The notes under the pieces: generated by a model
The model's input: the letters and a program-made list of their open reading frames with translations, nothing else
What the model was told of the DNA's origin: nothing
Database searches by the model: none
Position numbers and translations under genes: made by a program
In this document: piece by piece, positions 17,933-27,790 of the stretch
Numbering within the stretch: position 1 is the first letter of the stretch
Layout of the letters: every line of letters starts with the position of its first letter
NCBI GenBank assembly: GCA_019358945.1
Contig: JAHHIE010000007.1
Coordinates: 62,001 to 126,000, forward strand
Source of the DNA: Stenomitos rutilans HA7619-LM2
GTDB lineage: Bacteria > Cyanobacteriota > Cyanobacteriia > Leptolyngbyales > Leptolyngbyaceae
Reading direction: 5' to 3'
Length of the DNA stretch: 64,000 bases

Positions 17933-19519
17933 CTACTTCCGCGTAATAGCAGCCTGTAAGCCTCGCGCGGCATCGTCTAATTGATCCAGGGCGTTGTTAG
18001 TTTCACGCAAGGCATCGGCGGTTTGTTCAGAGGCTTGGCTGAGTTGTCCCATCGCTTCGCTGATTTGTTGTGCGCCTTCGGATTGTTCTTCAATGCTTTG
18101 CCCCACTTGTTCAAAGCGAGGCGGTAAGCTTTGCACTTTACTGATGACATCACCAATCTGGTCACTGATCTTGCTAACACGATCGACACTATCGGTCACG
18201 GATTTATTGAATTTATCCATTTCCATCACGCCAACGGTGACAGCAGACTGCATATCTTTGACAATTTGCTCAATTTCTAACGTGGCGACCGCTGTTTGGT
18301 TTGCCAAGCGTCGAATTTCACGCGCAACAACGGCAAAACCCGCCCCATATTCTCCGGCTTTTTCAGCTTCGATCGCTGCATTTAGTGACAAAATGCTGGT
18401 TTGATCGGCAACCTTTGTGATGGTGATAACCACATTATTGATATTGTTTGCTTTGCTGTTCATCACACCCAGTTTGGAGGAAATGGAGGTGGTCGCTTCA
18501 AGCAATTGCCGCATAACCCCTTCCATATCACCCAGTTCATCCTGGCTATCGTTGGCGGCGTGGGCGGTTGCCTGTGCCATGTTGGCGACCTGATCCATTG
18601 TCTGCACCAGCGTTTTGGAGGTGGCGGCAATTTGGTGCGAGGTGGCAGTGACTTCATTCGTCGAAGCCAGTTGTTCTGCGACGGTGGCTTCTAGCTCTTT
18701 CCCAGAGGCGGCAATTTGGGTTGCGGAGGTGGTAATTTGCACCACCGATTTTTGAATGCGACGGGTTAACGCCTTACTGAGAAAGCGCCCCAACCCAATC
18801 GCGGTCAGTGGCCCAATCACCATCGCTGCCAGTGCCCAAAACCACGATCGTTTCACCGCTAGATTTGCCACAGCTTCAGCGTTATTAGCAACATCCTCAT
18901 TTATTTTCAAGTCCTCTACAATTGATGTAGCGACAGCTTCAAAGTTAGTCCGACTGGTTCTAATGCGATTGCGTAGTTGATCGAGCAGCTCAAAGGCTTT
19001 GCGTACCGTGACGTATTCGGGAGTATCTGTCTTACCCTGACGCTGAAGCTCAAGTAGGCGGTCAGAGGGATGCAAGATACCAAGAGCCTCAAATTGCTGA
19101 TCTAATTGAAGAAAGGCTTCATGGTCAGTCTTTGACCGATTCCACTGGTCTAAAAGCTGCTTGTAAACGCGGTTTTCTTCAGGCGATCGGGGTGCCGTAT
19201 CGTATTGTTTGAAGCCATTATCAATCTGATTCCAGGCTGCTTTCATACGGATAATTTCAGCTTGCCGTTCTTGAGCGGTTAACCCAGAAATCATCAAGGC
19301 CCGCTCAGAGGATTCAATCTGGGTTTTCCCTTCATTGACTTTCCATAACCCCATCAAGCTTGGCAGGCTATTGTTGGCTAATACATTGATACTGTTGCTT
19401 AAGTGGAAAGTGGAGATCAACCCAACGGCGGCGACGACAAGCACCAGTCCGCCCATAAACAGAAAAGCAGACGTAATCCGTTCCTGTAGTGTTTGATTCT
19501 TAAAGATCGTGCTGACCAT
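17933..19519 (-). CDS. Methyl-accepting chemotaxis protein (WspA-like)
   Basis: 528-residue receptor. TM1 (about 17-37) and TM2 (about 227-247) flank a roughly 190-residue periplasmic region that looks like a four-helix-bundle (4HB) sensor, with SLPSLMGLWKVNEGKTQIESSERA. The cytoplasmic part is a long coiled coil whose hairpin tip reads SILSLNAAIEAEKAGEYGAGFAVVA, then REIRRLANQTAVAT and EIEQIVKDMQSAV, very close to WspA as recalled. There is no C-terminal CheR-docking pentapeptide. It is the only receptor in the window and should be methylated by the adjacent CheR. Confidence 0.93.
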   Translation of the reverse strand: MVSTIFKNQTLQERITSAFLFMGGLVLVVAAVGLISTFHLSNSINVLANNSLPSLMGLWKVNEGKTQIESSERALMISGLTAQERQAEIIRMKAAWNQIDNGFKQYDTAPRSPEENRVYKQLLDQWNRSKTDHEAFLQLDQQFEALGILHPSDRLLELQRQGKTDTPEYVTVRKAFELLDQLRNRIRTSRTNFEAVATSIVEDLKINEDVANNAEAVANLAVKRSWFWALAAMVIGPLTAIGLGRFLSKALTRRIQKSVVQITTSATQIAASGKELEATVAEQLASTNEVTATSHQIAATSKTLVQTMDQVANMAQATAHAANDSQDELGDMEGVMRQLLEATTSISSKLGVMNSKANNINNVVITITKVADQTSILSLNAAIEAEKAGEYGAGFAVVAREIRRLANQTAVATLEIEQIVKDMQSAVTVGVMEMDKFNKSVTDSVDRVSKISDQIGDVISKVQSLPPRFEQVGQSIEEQSEGAQQISEAMGQLSQASEQTADALRETNNALDQLDDAARGLQAAITRK

Positions 19520-19576
19520 AATTAGGTGCCTGGTTAGAGTTGTCCGCCTGTTTGCGGTTGTAAGAGGTGAGGAAAG

Positions 19577-20842
19577 CTATTGCAGTTTTTGCATTCGCTG
19601 TCGTAATCGTGCAGCCCCGATCGCATCTCCACGAGATTCTTTTAACAACGCGAGATGCATCAACGCTTCATCGTGCTTGGGTTGGAGGTAAAGCGCTTTT
19701 TGAAACGAGCGTTCCCCCTGCTCATAGCGGGCAGTAGCCTCATATAGAGTGCCCAACAAGGCATAGGCATCTGCATTGGTAGAATGGTGTTCTAAATAAG
19801 CTTTGCAACAATCAATCGCTGCCTCTAAATGTCCCGCATCAGCAAAAGCTTTTGCCTTCTGAAACTCGGATGGAGAAGCAGCGTTGATGGTTGATGGAAT
19901 TGACGATCGTGGTGTTGCAGTGGAAGCAATCGTTAATTGTGGGGAACGGGCGGCTGAGAAGATACCTGATTGAGAGGCTAAAAACGCTGACTGCAAAGCT
20001 GTTTCGTGTTTTGGACGTTCTAATCTTGTGGTACAGCGGCGTAGTGACACAGAATCCATCTTGCGGTAGGCAAACGTAAAGGGCTGACGCAGGTATAAGA
20101 AGCGATCGCTCGGTATCTTGCCCATTTCAGAAGCACCGACAAACAATAGTCCTTCTGGTGCTAGCAAACGATGGAGTGTATTAAGTATTTGATGGCAGGC
20201 AAGCGGTTCAATGTAAATTAGTAAGTTGCGGCAAAAAATGATGTCATATTGCAGCGAACTGTTGGCAAAGATTTCCAATAAATTGCCTTGTTGAAAATTA
20301 ACAGCATCCCGAACTTTTGAGCAAACGATATATTTACTCTCAATGGGTTGGAAATAGCGGTGCTGCTCGATCCACTCTTTGCCGCGAAAGGAATGCTTGC
20401 CATAGATGGCGTTCTGGGCTTTAGCAATCGAAATATGGCTAAGATCGATCGCATCAATATCGAACCGATTGGCGGCTAAGCCTGCTTCTAATAACGCGAT
20501 CGCAATGGAATAAGGCTCTTCCCCAGTAGCACAGGGGACACTTAGCACCTGCAAGCGGGTAGTACCTGGTTTCAGCAGCCACTCAGAACGAACAAAATCC
20601 ACCAAAAAATCAAATGGTTTGCGATCGCGAAAAAACCAGGTTTCAGGAATCACGATCTGTTCCACCAGTGCATCAAATTCTGATGGAACCGTTTGTAGAA
20701 GTGTGAGATACGCCTCCAGATCACTTGCGCCACAAGCCATTCGACGACGTTCAACGGCTCTACCAAGAGCGCGATCGCCCAAAATCTTGGCATCAACCCC
20801 AATGCATTTACTCAAGAGCGCTGTGATGGGTTCCAGAGTCAT
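19577..20842 (-). CDS. cheR: CheR methyltransferase with C-terminal TPR (WspC-like)
   Basis: 421-residue SAM-dependent receptor methyltransferase. The N-terminal helical domain is followed by the catalytic domain with ETWFFRD, the SAM loop PCATGEEPYSIAI, DIDAIDLS and IIFCRNLLIYI. A low-complexity linker leads to TPR repeats (about 325-420; KAFADAGHLEAAIDCCKAYL, YEQGERSFQKALYLQPKHDE). A CheR-TPR fusion is the WspC architecture. It begins 7 bp after the cheW stop and ends 57 bp before the receptor start. The TPR may replace the missing pentapeptide tether for receptor docking (inference). Confidence 0.95.
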   Translation of the reverse strand: MTLEPITALLSKCIGVDAKILGDRALGRAVERRRMACGASDLEAYLTLLQTVPSEFDALVEQIVIPETWFFRDRKPFDFLVDFVRSEWLLKPGTTRLQVLSVPCATGEEPYSIAIALLEAGLAANRFDIDAIDLSHISIAKAQNAIYGKHSFRGKEWIEQHRYFQPIESKYIVCSKVRDAVNFQQGNLLEIFANSSLQYDIIFCRNLLIYIEPLACHQILNTLHRLLAPEGLLFVGASEMGKIPSDRFLYLRQPFTFAYRKMDSVSLRRCTTRLERPKHETALQSAFLASQSGIFSAARSPQLTIASTATPRSSIPSTINAASPSEFQKAKAFADAGHLEAAIDCCKAYLEHHSTNADAYALLGTLYEATARYEQGERSFQKALYLQPKHDEALMHLALLKESRGDAIGAARLRQRMQKLQ

Positions 20843-20849
20843 CGGTGAG

Positions 20850-21302
20850 TCAGGCTCCTGCTGGCGTATTCAAGAACTGCACAGCCGCAAAGAGTTGCTC
20901 TAGACAAACACGTTGAATGAGTCCTTTTTTATCCGTCATGATGCCACCTAAGTAGGAGTCTTCTTGCCCTTGAATGCCTGCGTCCATGAAATCAGCCTCC
21001 GCCTTGTCCAGTGTTTCAATCACGCGTTCTGCCATTAAGCCGATATAGCGCAAAGCACCATCTGATTGGGGATAGCTCACCATCATGACGCGTGTGCTCA
21101 GGTATTTCTGGCTGGGAATCCCTCGCATCAATCGACATAAATCAATGACTGGAACGATGGAACTGCGATAATTAAAGACGCCTGCAACATACTCAGGCAC
21201 TTGATGCAATTGGCGATAAGCGAGACGTGGAATCACTTCGACGACGTGCTCACTCTCGATCGCGTACAGACTGCTGCCCACATTAAAAATTAACAGTAAC
21301 AT
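20850..21302 (-). CDS. cheW: CheW-like adaptor (WspB-like), first gene of the chemosensory cluster
   Basis: 150-residue single-domain CheW protein: LLLIFNVGSSLYAI, VVEVIPR, VPEYVAGVFNYRSSIVPVIDL and RYIGLMAERVIETL are typical. It probably bridges the receptor and CheA. I choose ATG at 21302 because GTGGAG just upstream acts as a Shine-Dalgarno; the in-frame GTG at 21314 overlaps that site. It opens the run of seven minus-strand genes ending with the cyclase. A MITE lies between it and the HD-domain gene upstream. Confidence 0.92.
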   Translation of the reverse strand: MLLLIFNVGSSLYAIESEHVVEVIPRLAYRQLHQVPEYVAGVFNYRSSIVPVIDLCRLMRGIPSQKYLSTRVMMVSYPQSDGALRYIGLMAERVIETLDKAEADFMDAGIQGQEDSYLGGIMTDKKGLIQRVCLEQLFAAVQFLNTPAGA

Positions 21303-21416
21303 CGCTAGCTCCACTCGCAGATTGAATGGAATTTAAATCAAGCACATCGCTTGATTGCCCCTAGCATTCCCGCTTATGAAAATGGGATCACGCTCTTCAC
21401 AAAAGTCCTCGTGATT

Positions 21417-21586
21417 CTAGGCTGTGTTTTAAAACTCCTAATCGCTTCGTTGCTGAAGCTTCTGCCCCCTTTTCTTGTATGCCCAAGGGGCTTTAAGCCC
21501 CCAAAGATTGGGGGACTTTGAAGCCTGTTTGGAAGCCCCCAGAATTGGGGGTGGGGGGCTTTCGAGGGTTTTAAAACACGCCCTAG
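21417..21586. mobile_element. MITE-like element with IS5-type ends
   Basis: A 162-bp element (21421-21582) with inverted ends GCTGTGTTTTAAAAC and GTTTTAAAACACGCC, flanked on both sides by CTAG (21417-21420 and 21583-21586), a target duplication typical of the IS5 family. The interior has CCCCCAAAGATTGGGGG and CCCCCAGAATTGGGGG hairpins. No ORF. The right CTAG supplies the TAG stop of the HD-domain gene. Confidence 0.8.
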
Positions 21587-22596
21587 CCGTTAACGCTGCT
21601 GGATAGTCCATTCACTGATGGGATCGCTGACTCGAAGCGAAAAAAGGCGATGAGACTCTCAAGCGTTGTGTTATCTGCGGTCGGTGTTATTGACTCAATC
21701 GTTTCAATAGTGGCTGGCGTGAGGTATGGAAAGACATCATGCCGCAAGATTGGAATGGCTGTTGTGGGAAACCCTTCTAACTCTTGGGGACAGCGCTGTA
21801 GCCGCGATCGCGCCAGATGTACCTGAAAGCGTGCTCGTCTCAATAAACGCTGTCGGATGTTTTCGTAAAGCTCAGGATCTTCGGCAGTAAAGCGTTTCAG
21901 ATTGTGCTGCTCAAGTAGCGATCGCACATCTAGATTCTCTTCCAAAAACAGCAGCGATCCTTCGCGGTTATAGGCTTCGATACCTTCCATTGCCAAGGTG
22001 CCAATGTCTGCGAGAGCGAGAATACGTGCGATGGGTGAAAGGGTAGGCTCACTCCTGGTTAAAGCGGGTTGAAAGATGGCCTGTTCAATGGGATCGTATG
22101 CACAAATAGTGGCTTCGATCGCCGTTTGAATCAAGCGAAAATCCTGATCTGTGAACGGTAAAGCGCTCTTTGGATCAAGCTTCTGGCATTGTTGATTGAA
22201 GCGTTCCATCCAGGTAAACAGTTGTGCTACTGTTGCCGTCTCGCTCACTCCCGCTTCTCGACGGCGAGGGCTATGCGATGTCGGTTGTGTCACGAAAATT
22301 TGCACCATATCGTGAGCAACGGCGCACAAGCCCAATAACGCTGCCATGCGATCGCGCTCAGCGGTGTCCCACAAATAGGGATGCACAACTTGAAAAATTT
22401 GGCTGGCTCGACGCTGCACCCCTTCAATATGTTCGCGGGTGTGATAACACAATTTCTGTTCAATCAGTTCACGATCGAAAGCTTGCAAGGCGAAGACTTT
22501 GAGCGCAACGATCGCATCCTCAAAGGTCTGCGGCATCGGTACTAGCGTTGCCTGCATCAACTGAGAAGATTGGTTTGGAGCAGGAGGTGAACTCAT
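21583..22596 (-). CDS. HD-domain phosphohydrolase-like protein
   Basis: 337-residue predicted metal-dependent hydrolase. The motif YHTREHIEGV, then HD in LCAVAHDMVQ and E in GVSETATVAQL, matches the metal-dependent HD superfamily pattern (YHxxxH...HD...E). It lacks the GYP signature, so it is not an HD-GYP c-di-GMP enzyme. There is no signal peptide or membrane segment. Substrate unknown. It lies upstream of the chemosensory cluster on the same strand, separated by a MITE, so any role in turning over that pathway's second messenger is speculation. Its stop codon lies in the MITE target duplication. Confidence 0.75.
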   Translation of the reverse strand: MSSPPAPNQSSQLMQATLVPMPQTFEDAIVALKVFALQAFDRELIEQKLCYHTREHIEGVQRRASQIFQVVHPYLWDTAERDRMAALLGLCAVAHDMVQIFVTQPTSHSPRRREAGVSETATVAQLFTWMERFNQQCQKLDPKSALPFTDQDFRLIQTAIEATICAYDPIEQAIFQPALTRSEPTLSPIARILALADIGTLAMEGIEAYNREGSLLFLEENLDVRSLLEQHNLKRFTAEDPELYENIRQRLLRRARFQVHLARSRLQRCPQELEGFPTTAIPILRHDVFPYLTPATIETIESITPTADNTTLESLIAFFRFESAIPSVNGLSSSVNG

Positions 22597-22744
22597 AGCA
22601 CGAGCAACGAAGATGGATCTCGATGTACAGGGCTAGCTCATCGTGCCCAACGTGGCTGCTCAATAACAGCATCCTACGCAAATTTACAGAACTTATTTTG
22701 TGTGAAGGCAGAAGAAGTTTTGGTTGTTATTTTTTAGTTGTTAG

Positions 22745-22812
22745 AAGGAAGCTGACTGCTGACTGCTGACCGCTGACTGCTCTTCAACTCAAAACTCAAA
22801 ACTCAAAACTCC
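22745..22812. repeat. STRR block downstream of the RCK-pore gene
   Basis: GCTGACTGCTGACTGCTGACC heptamers followed by AACTCAAAACTCAAAACTCAAAAC repeats, reaching into the last codons of the minus-strand gene at 22796. The neighbouring part of this gap (22597-22744) holds a half copy of the CATCCTACGCAAAT repeat also found near 6926, and nothing else recognisable. Confidence 0.7.
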
Positions 22813-24895
22813 CCCTCCTCCCTGACACCAAATGAGCCAGTACTTGAGCTTTCCGCAGTTGACGGGTAAGGCGTTGGGCTTGATGTTTATACAGCAGCAC
22901 GGGCAGAACGCTGGGGAGTTGGTTCATGCAATCGCGGGCTGTGGCTAGACTGCAACCAGAAATGCGAGCGATCGTCGTTGCACCATCAAAGAGCGCATCT
23001 TTCGACAGGGCTTGATCAAGACAGATCTGCCATTGGCGGGGCAGCATGTGGCCGTGCTCGATCTGCTGCAAGCTGTTGATGGTTGCCAGCACAACTAAAC
23101 GATCACCCACGTCTAGCCGGATGTCGTCAGATGGCATTAAGCGAGCAGATTCGTGCGATCGTTGATGCAAGATAGGAACTGCTCCGTAGCCGTAGGCAAT
23201 CTCAGCCAGGAGGTGTCCTTGCAAATGGTCGTTTGAGGCGATCGTGTATTCCGTGACCAGCACCGTTTGTTCGTTCAAACGAATCAAGTTAAGGACTCTT
23301 TCACCAAATGCAGCAGCCACAAACGCTTCTGCTGCCAAATCGTAGGCGCAAAGCACTTTTGCGAAGGGCAGCAAGCGATCGATACTGGCGCTAAACCGTG
23401 TATCAAACGTCCGAATGACCAGGGCACAATTAGGATTAGCCGCACGCGCCATTAAGCCAAGCTCCAGGTTTGCCATTTCGTCATCGGTCGCCAGTACCAC
23501 GCTTTTCGCCGTTGCTAGATTCACTTTTGATAGCGTACTGGTGAGTTCATTCACCACTAGTGGCATTTGAGGTAAAAAACTGGATTCGATCGCCTGATTG
23601 CTTACACCGACTAACGGGTGCTTAATCTGTTGCAGAAAGGTGGCAACCCGCCGTCCCACTCGACCCAAACCAATAAGCACCACATGATCTTGCGGTGGCA
23701 GCGACGGACGCTTTTTGGGTAACTGAAACTTTGCAGCTAAGAGCGTTTCAGTGAGCAACGCATACAGTACGGCGATCGAGGCCGTCCCTGCCATCATGTA
23801 GCTCAAGTTCATGAGCCGCATCCATAAAGGAATCGAGTCTTGCGGACTGAGGATACCAAACACTGTATCGTAGCTGCCTAGCAGCATGACCCCAGCGGTA
23901 TAAAACGCTTGCAGCCAGTTAATGCCTGGTTGCGTCAGTTTGAAAATCACCGTGCCACACACGAGTAGCGAGAGCATGACGCTACCCACAATGATGGCAA
24001 CCCGTTTCGTCTGTTGCTGTGCCGTGGACTGCCAGAATTCTCGCAGCTTTCGCCGTAAGTAAGCACCAGATAGAAGCTGCCGCCGTCCTTGCCACAGGCG
24101 ATCGAGCCATCCCCTAGAGGAAGAAGACGGCACGCTTGTTGTAGCCGCAAGCTCGGTTAGATTGCCTGTGACCTCAATGTAGGCAACTAGATCGCCTGCC
24201 CGCACCCTGGCATCTGGTTCCCACTGGTGAAATTCGGTGGGCAACGGCTGACCGCTGGGAATGTGGCTGAGCAACCGCCGCGTCGCGCTGTTCAGCTCAT
24301 GCAGCAGACGCAAATCGCGCCAGCGATGCTCGTCATCAATAGACACTTTGACCACCCGCAACAGGTGATCACCAAGATGAATAAAACCCCGAATTTCACT
24401 GGCAAGTGCCGCGATCGCAAAGGCTGATGCTGGCAACTGGGAGGCTTCAAAGGCGACAAAATTGCCCAAGCTCTGACCCAACAGCGCATTCAAATTTTGC
24501 TTGGACGATCGCACTACCAGTCGCACATCAGGGTTGAGTAACCGAATGGCAAATGCCGCCTCAATATTCACCCGCTCGTCGCTCGTCACCAGCAGCACTG
24601 CCCTGCATGCATGTACGTTGGCATTCTCTAGACAATCAGGTTGGCGACAATCACCAATCACCAGGTCATCCAGCAAATCTGGCAGCGTGGGCATTTCCCA
24701 GCTTTCAGGCTGTGGAATCGTGATAGCGCTCACTAAGACGCCAAACCCTTTAAGCACCATCGCACAATATTGCCCCAAACTGCCCAGCCCACAAACCAGG
24801 AAGCGTGATGGCATGGGGGAAGAATCTTCAGACTGGCGATCATTCTGTGCGATTGTCTGAGGAGTGTATGGTGGCTCTGGCTCTGGTGGCAGCAT
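22796..24895 (-). CDS. RCK/TrkA-N – two-TM pore – RCK/TrkA-N membrane protein
   Basis: 699-residue protein with a rare symmetric layout: N-terminal NAD-binding TrkA-N domain (about 28-230; FLVCGLGSLGQYCAMVL), two membrane helices (about 320-345 and 385-410) and a second TrkA-N domain (about 420-680; VVLIGLGRVGRRVATFL). This is the plan of a gated K+ channel or K+ uptake regulator. The loop where a channel filter (TVGYG) is expected reads AGVMLLGSYDTVFG, so K+ selectivity is doubtful. ATG at 24814 (MPSRFLVCGLG) is an alternative start. The start given includes a Pro-rich, unconserved leader. No operon partner. Confidence 0.82.
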   Translation of the reverse strand: MLPPEPEPPYTPQTIAQNDRQSEDSSPMPSRFLVCGLGSLGQYCAMVLKGFGVLVSAITIPQPESWEMPTLPDLLDDLVIGDCRQPDCLENANVHACRAVLLVTSDERVNIEAAFAIRLLNPDVRLVVRSSKQNLNALLGQSLGNFVAFEASQLPASAFAIAALASEIRGFIHLGDHLLRVVKVSIDDEHRWRDLRLLHELNSATRRLLSHIPSGQPLPTEFHQWEPDARVRAGDLVAYIEVTGNLTELAATTSVPSSSSRGWLDRLWQGRRQLLSGAYLRRKLREFWQSTAQQQTKRVAIIVGSVMLSLLVCGTVIFKLTQPGINWLQAFYTAGVMLLGSYDTVFGILSPQDSIPLWMRLMNLSYMMAGTASIAVLYALLTETLLAAKFQLPKKRPSLPPQDHVVLIGLGRVGRRVATFLQQIKHPLVGVSNQAIESSFLPQMPLVVNELTSTLSKVNLATAKSVVLATDDEMANLELGLMARAANPNCALVIRTFDTRFSASIDRLLPFAKVLCAYDLAAEAFVAAAFGERVLNLIRLNEQTVLVTEYTIASNDHLQGHLLAEIAYGYGAVPILHQRSHESARLMPSDDIRLDVGDRLVVLATINSLQQIEHGHMLPRQWQICLDQALSKDALFDGATTIARISGCSLATARDCMNQLPSVLPVLLYKHQAQRLTRQLRKAQVLAHLVSGRRGSFEF

Positions 24896-25095
24896 TACAG
24901 GCGTTGAACAGTAGTGATGAGTATCTCACCACTACTATGGCTAAGAACGATCTAAATGCCCACAAACAGTACTGCAACTTTCTTCATAACAACCCTCTTT
25001 TCAGGGTAGGCCATTCAATTTTGAAGCCGGATCGGGGCATGGAATCCTTTCGTCACAAGCCTCTAAAGTCTGGCTAACCCCTTTCTCTTCACGTC

Positions 25096-25752
25096 TCAGC
25101 CCGAATTTTCTAGAAGTGGGAGGAACGAGTTGGCATATAGCGCTGCCTGGGTACGATCGCGTAGGTGCAACCGACTCAAGATATTGGTGACGTAGTTCTT
25201 AACGGTACTTTCGGCAATATGGAGGGATTCGGCAATTTCACGATTGCTGGCTCCGGCGGCAATCAGGCACAGCACTTCACGTTCTCTCGGCGTGAGTTCA
25301 GCCAATTCTTGAGGTAGCGCGATCGGGGGTGTTGGGGCGATCGGCATTGAAAAGGCTTTTTCAAGTAACCCTGGCCCCAGTTGCGTGTAGCCACGATGCA
25401 CCAGACGAATGGCAAGCGCTAACTCTTCTGAAGGAGTGTCTTTGAGCAAATAGCCGTTTGCTCCCACCCGCATCGCTTGAGAGACGTATTCATCATCATC
25501 AAACGTGGTTAGCACTAAAACTCTGGTATTCGCAAAGTTTTGCGTGATGGACTGGGTGGCAGCGACTCCATCCATACCGGGCATACGGATATCCATCAGC
25601 ACCACATCGGGCTGAAGCGTTTCGACTTGCTGTAATGCCTTTTGACCATTCTCTGCCTCACCCACAATTTGCAAGTCTGGTTTGGCTTCCAGCAGACTCC
25701 GCAAGCCCTGGCGAATGATGGTCTGGTCATCAACAAGCAAGACTCGAATCAT
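25096..25752 (-). CDS. NarL/LuxR-family response regulator
   Basis: 218-residue regulator with receiver (about 1-118; [42 protein letters not shown]) and C-terminal LuxR HTH (about 150-215; [44 protein letters not shown]). The ATG at 25752 overlaps the kinase stop as ATGA, so the two are translationally coupled and form a cognate pair. Targets unknown. Confidence 0.95.
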   Translation of the reverse strand: MIRVLLVDDQTIIRQGLRSLLEAKPDLQIVGEAENGQKALQQVETLQPDVVLMDIRMPGMDGVAATQSITQNFANTRVLVLTTFDDDEYVSQAMRVGANGYLLKDTPSEELALAIRLVHRGYTQLGPGLLEKAFSMPIAPTPPIALPQELAELTPREREVLCLIAAGASNREIAESLHIAESTVKNYVTNILSRLHLRDRTQAALYANSFLPLLENSG

Positions 25753-26987
25753 AGTGCATGCCTCGACAAGGGAATCACTGCTGCGATCTGACAACCCGTT
25801 TGGGGCTGGCTGATGATGGAGAACTGCCCACCCATCACGATCGACCGCTCCCGCATGCCCTTTAAGCCAAAGCCCGTCGTGTTCTGACCTGGGTTGAAAC
25901 CATGTCCATTATCCTCTACCCGTAAATGAATGCCGTCTGGTTTCTCCCAAAGCTGAAGCGAGACGCGATTAGCCTCGGCATGTTTGGCAATGTTGGTCAG
26001 TGCTTCTTGAAGGATACGATAGATGGCTGTACCCACATCATTTGCCAGGGGCGATCGAAGCTCTGTGATGACCTCTGGCACAATACCCGTGGTTTGTTGA
26101 AAGCTCTTGACCAGATGCGCGATCGCCAGATCCAACGGTTTGCCTTGCAGCGCATCCGATCGCAACGTCGCAACCGATTGCCGCACTTCCTGCAACGCGT
26201 TAGAACCAAGCTGTCTTGATTCCGTGAGAAACGATCGCGTTTTCTCAGCATCTGGTGGCAAAAAGAGGAGGGCATTTTCAAGCTGAATGCTCTGCGCAGT
26301 CAACAAATGCCCTAATGAGTCATGAATCTCGCGGGCAATACGGTTCCGTTCTTGCAGCGTCGCCTGGTTCTCAATCCGCAGGGCATACTGGCGAAGCTGT
26401 TCATTTGCAGCGGTGAGTTGCTCCCGACTCTGACGTTCCGAAAGCAGCGCATTGACCAACAGCAGCACAAACACCAGCGTTAAGCCAAACGTAACTGTGG
26501 CATTGAGCTTCAGCGTCCAAATCATGTTGCCATCAAACTCTGGAGGCGGGAGTTTACCAGCGTGTTTCTCTGGTGTGATGATGCGAAAAAAAATCGTCAG
26601 CACAAAAGAGATGAACGCTAAACTCGCAACCACCAGACGACCAGGCGGCTGAAACATGGTGCAACTGCGAATCGCTACAACGAGGTAAAGGATCGGGAAA
26701 AGGCCGACCGCACCACCAGCGAGAGGCAAGAGCAACGCAATCAGCCCAAACTCCAAGCCTGTATAAAGTAGCTTTGCCAGTAAGTCTTTTTTGGGAACGT
26801 GTAGCCCCATTAGACCCAACATCAAAATGATTGGCAGGGCGATCAGTGGCGATGGCTCAAACCGATTCATGGGGTTGGGCACGGTTTCAGTCAACATCGC
26901 CATACCGAGCAAGATCCACTCTAGGTAGAGCAGCAGCCGAAAGAAGTTGCGTTGAGCTGGCACCAACTGTTTCACGGACGGTAGCAA
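25749..26987 (-). CDS. DesK/NarX-type sensor histidine kinase
   Basis: 412-residue membrane kinase. The N-terminal half has about five to six hydrophobic helices (residues about 15-185) with no extracytoplasmic domain, suggesting a membrane-state or ligand sensor like DesK. The HisKA_3 dimerisation domain has [17 protein letters not shown] with the phosphoacceptor His, and the HATPase has [25 protein letters not shown] and [10 protein letters not shown]. The reading frame opens with a TTG codon, so the true start is uncertain. It partners the NarL-type regulator overlapping its stop. Confidence 0.92.
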   Translation of the reverse strand: MLPSVKQLVPAQRNFFRLLLYLEWILLGMAMLTETVPNPMNRFEPSPLIALPIILMLGLMGLHVPKKDLLAKLLYTGLEFGLIALLLPLAGGAVGLFPILYLVVAIRSCTMFQPPGRLVVASLAFISFVLTIFFRIITPEKHAGKLPPPEFDGNMIWTLKLNATVTFGLTLVFVLLLVNALLSERQSREQLTAANEQLRQYALRIENQATLQERNRIAREIHDSLGHLLTAQSIQLENALLFLPPDAEKTRSFLTESRQLGSNALQEVRQSVATLRSDALQGKPLDLAIAHLVKSFQQTTGIVPEVITELRSPLANDVGTAIYRILQEALTNIAKHAEANRVSLQLWEKPDGIHLRVEDNGHGFNPGQNTTGFGLKGMRERSIVMGGQFSIISQPQTGCQIAAVIPLSRHAL

Positions 26988-27208
26988 TGGCAGGTTGACT
27001 TCTCTTTACTTTATGTCAGGAACGATCGTCACGACTAGACGCTTGCGTCATGTTTAAAGCGCGATCGACATGACTATAGTCCTAACGCAAGGTAGTACTT
27101 CAGAGTGAGGCTGCTCAGGACTTTCGCTTCATGTGTACACGTGGGCACCGCTCTAAGATGAACTCACGGATTCAAGCAGCCCAAGTTTGAATTCGTAGAG
27201 GTGCTCAC

Positions 27209-27613
27209 ATGAAGCTGATCGTTTGCTCGATCGGTGTGCTAGTGGTTACGGGGGCTATCTCTTCGGCGATCGCCCCCGTTTCGTCGTTTGCCCAGCCCGC
27301 ATACCCTTCTAGTCTCCTTGATCTATCAAGTTTCTCGCCCACGACTGAGTCGGCCGATCACCTGATCCCGATCGATGACCAGGCGCGATCAGGACTTCAA
27401 GCCATTCTCACGCCCACGCAACGGAGACAGCTTGAAACTGCTTTAGAAGGCGACGCAGGCATCAGCCGAAGCACGCTCACCGCTCTCAATCTTTCGCCTG
27501 TGCAGCAAGCAGAGCTGATGCAAATTTTGATGTCAAACCAGTTGCCCTCACCGGACGTACTAACCCCAAGCCAGATTGAACACGTCCGTCGAACACTGCC
27601 CTTTCAGCTTTAA
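27209..27613 (+). CDS. Small exported protein of unknown function
   Basis: 134-residue protein with an N-terminal signal peptide (hydrophobic 3-22, likely cleavage after SSFAQ). The mature part is mostly helical and Gln/Leu-rich (LTPTQRRQLETAL, LTALNLSPVQQAELMQILM, LTPSQIEHVRRTL). The repeated L-T/S-P-x-Q pattern suggests two or three short helical repeats recalling periplasmic stress-sensor Spy/CpxP-like helices, but no family is recognised. GAGGTG precedes the ATG at 27209. It stands alone. Confidence 0.75.
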   Translation: MKLIVCSIGVLVVTGAISSAIAPVSSFAQPAYPSSLLDLSSFSPTTESADHLIPIDDQARSGLQAILTPTQRRQLETALEGDAGISRSTLTALNLSPVQQAELMQILMSNQLPSPDVLTPSQIEHVRRTLPFQL

Positions 27614-27790
27614 TGTAAGCGGCGACAGGCCATATTTTAATTGTCCTACTGGCTCATAGCCCGCCAGAACGCTGGTTCCTGACCTCCTTGGGCATAAGCT
27701 TTCCCATTCCTGACACTCCCCACCCCCTACAGACGTCCCAAAAGTGTTGTAATGGTTGAGAGACGGCCCTCCCCTCACCAACCACCAGAG

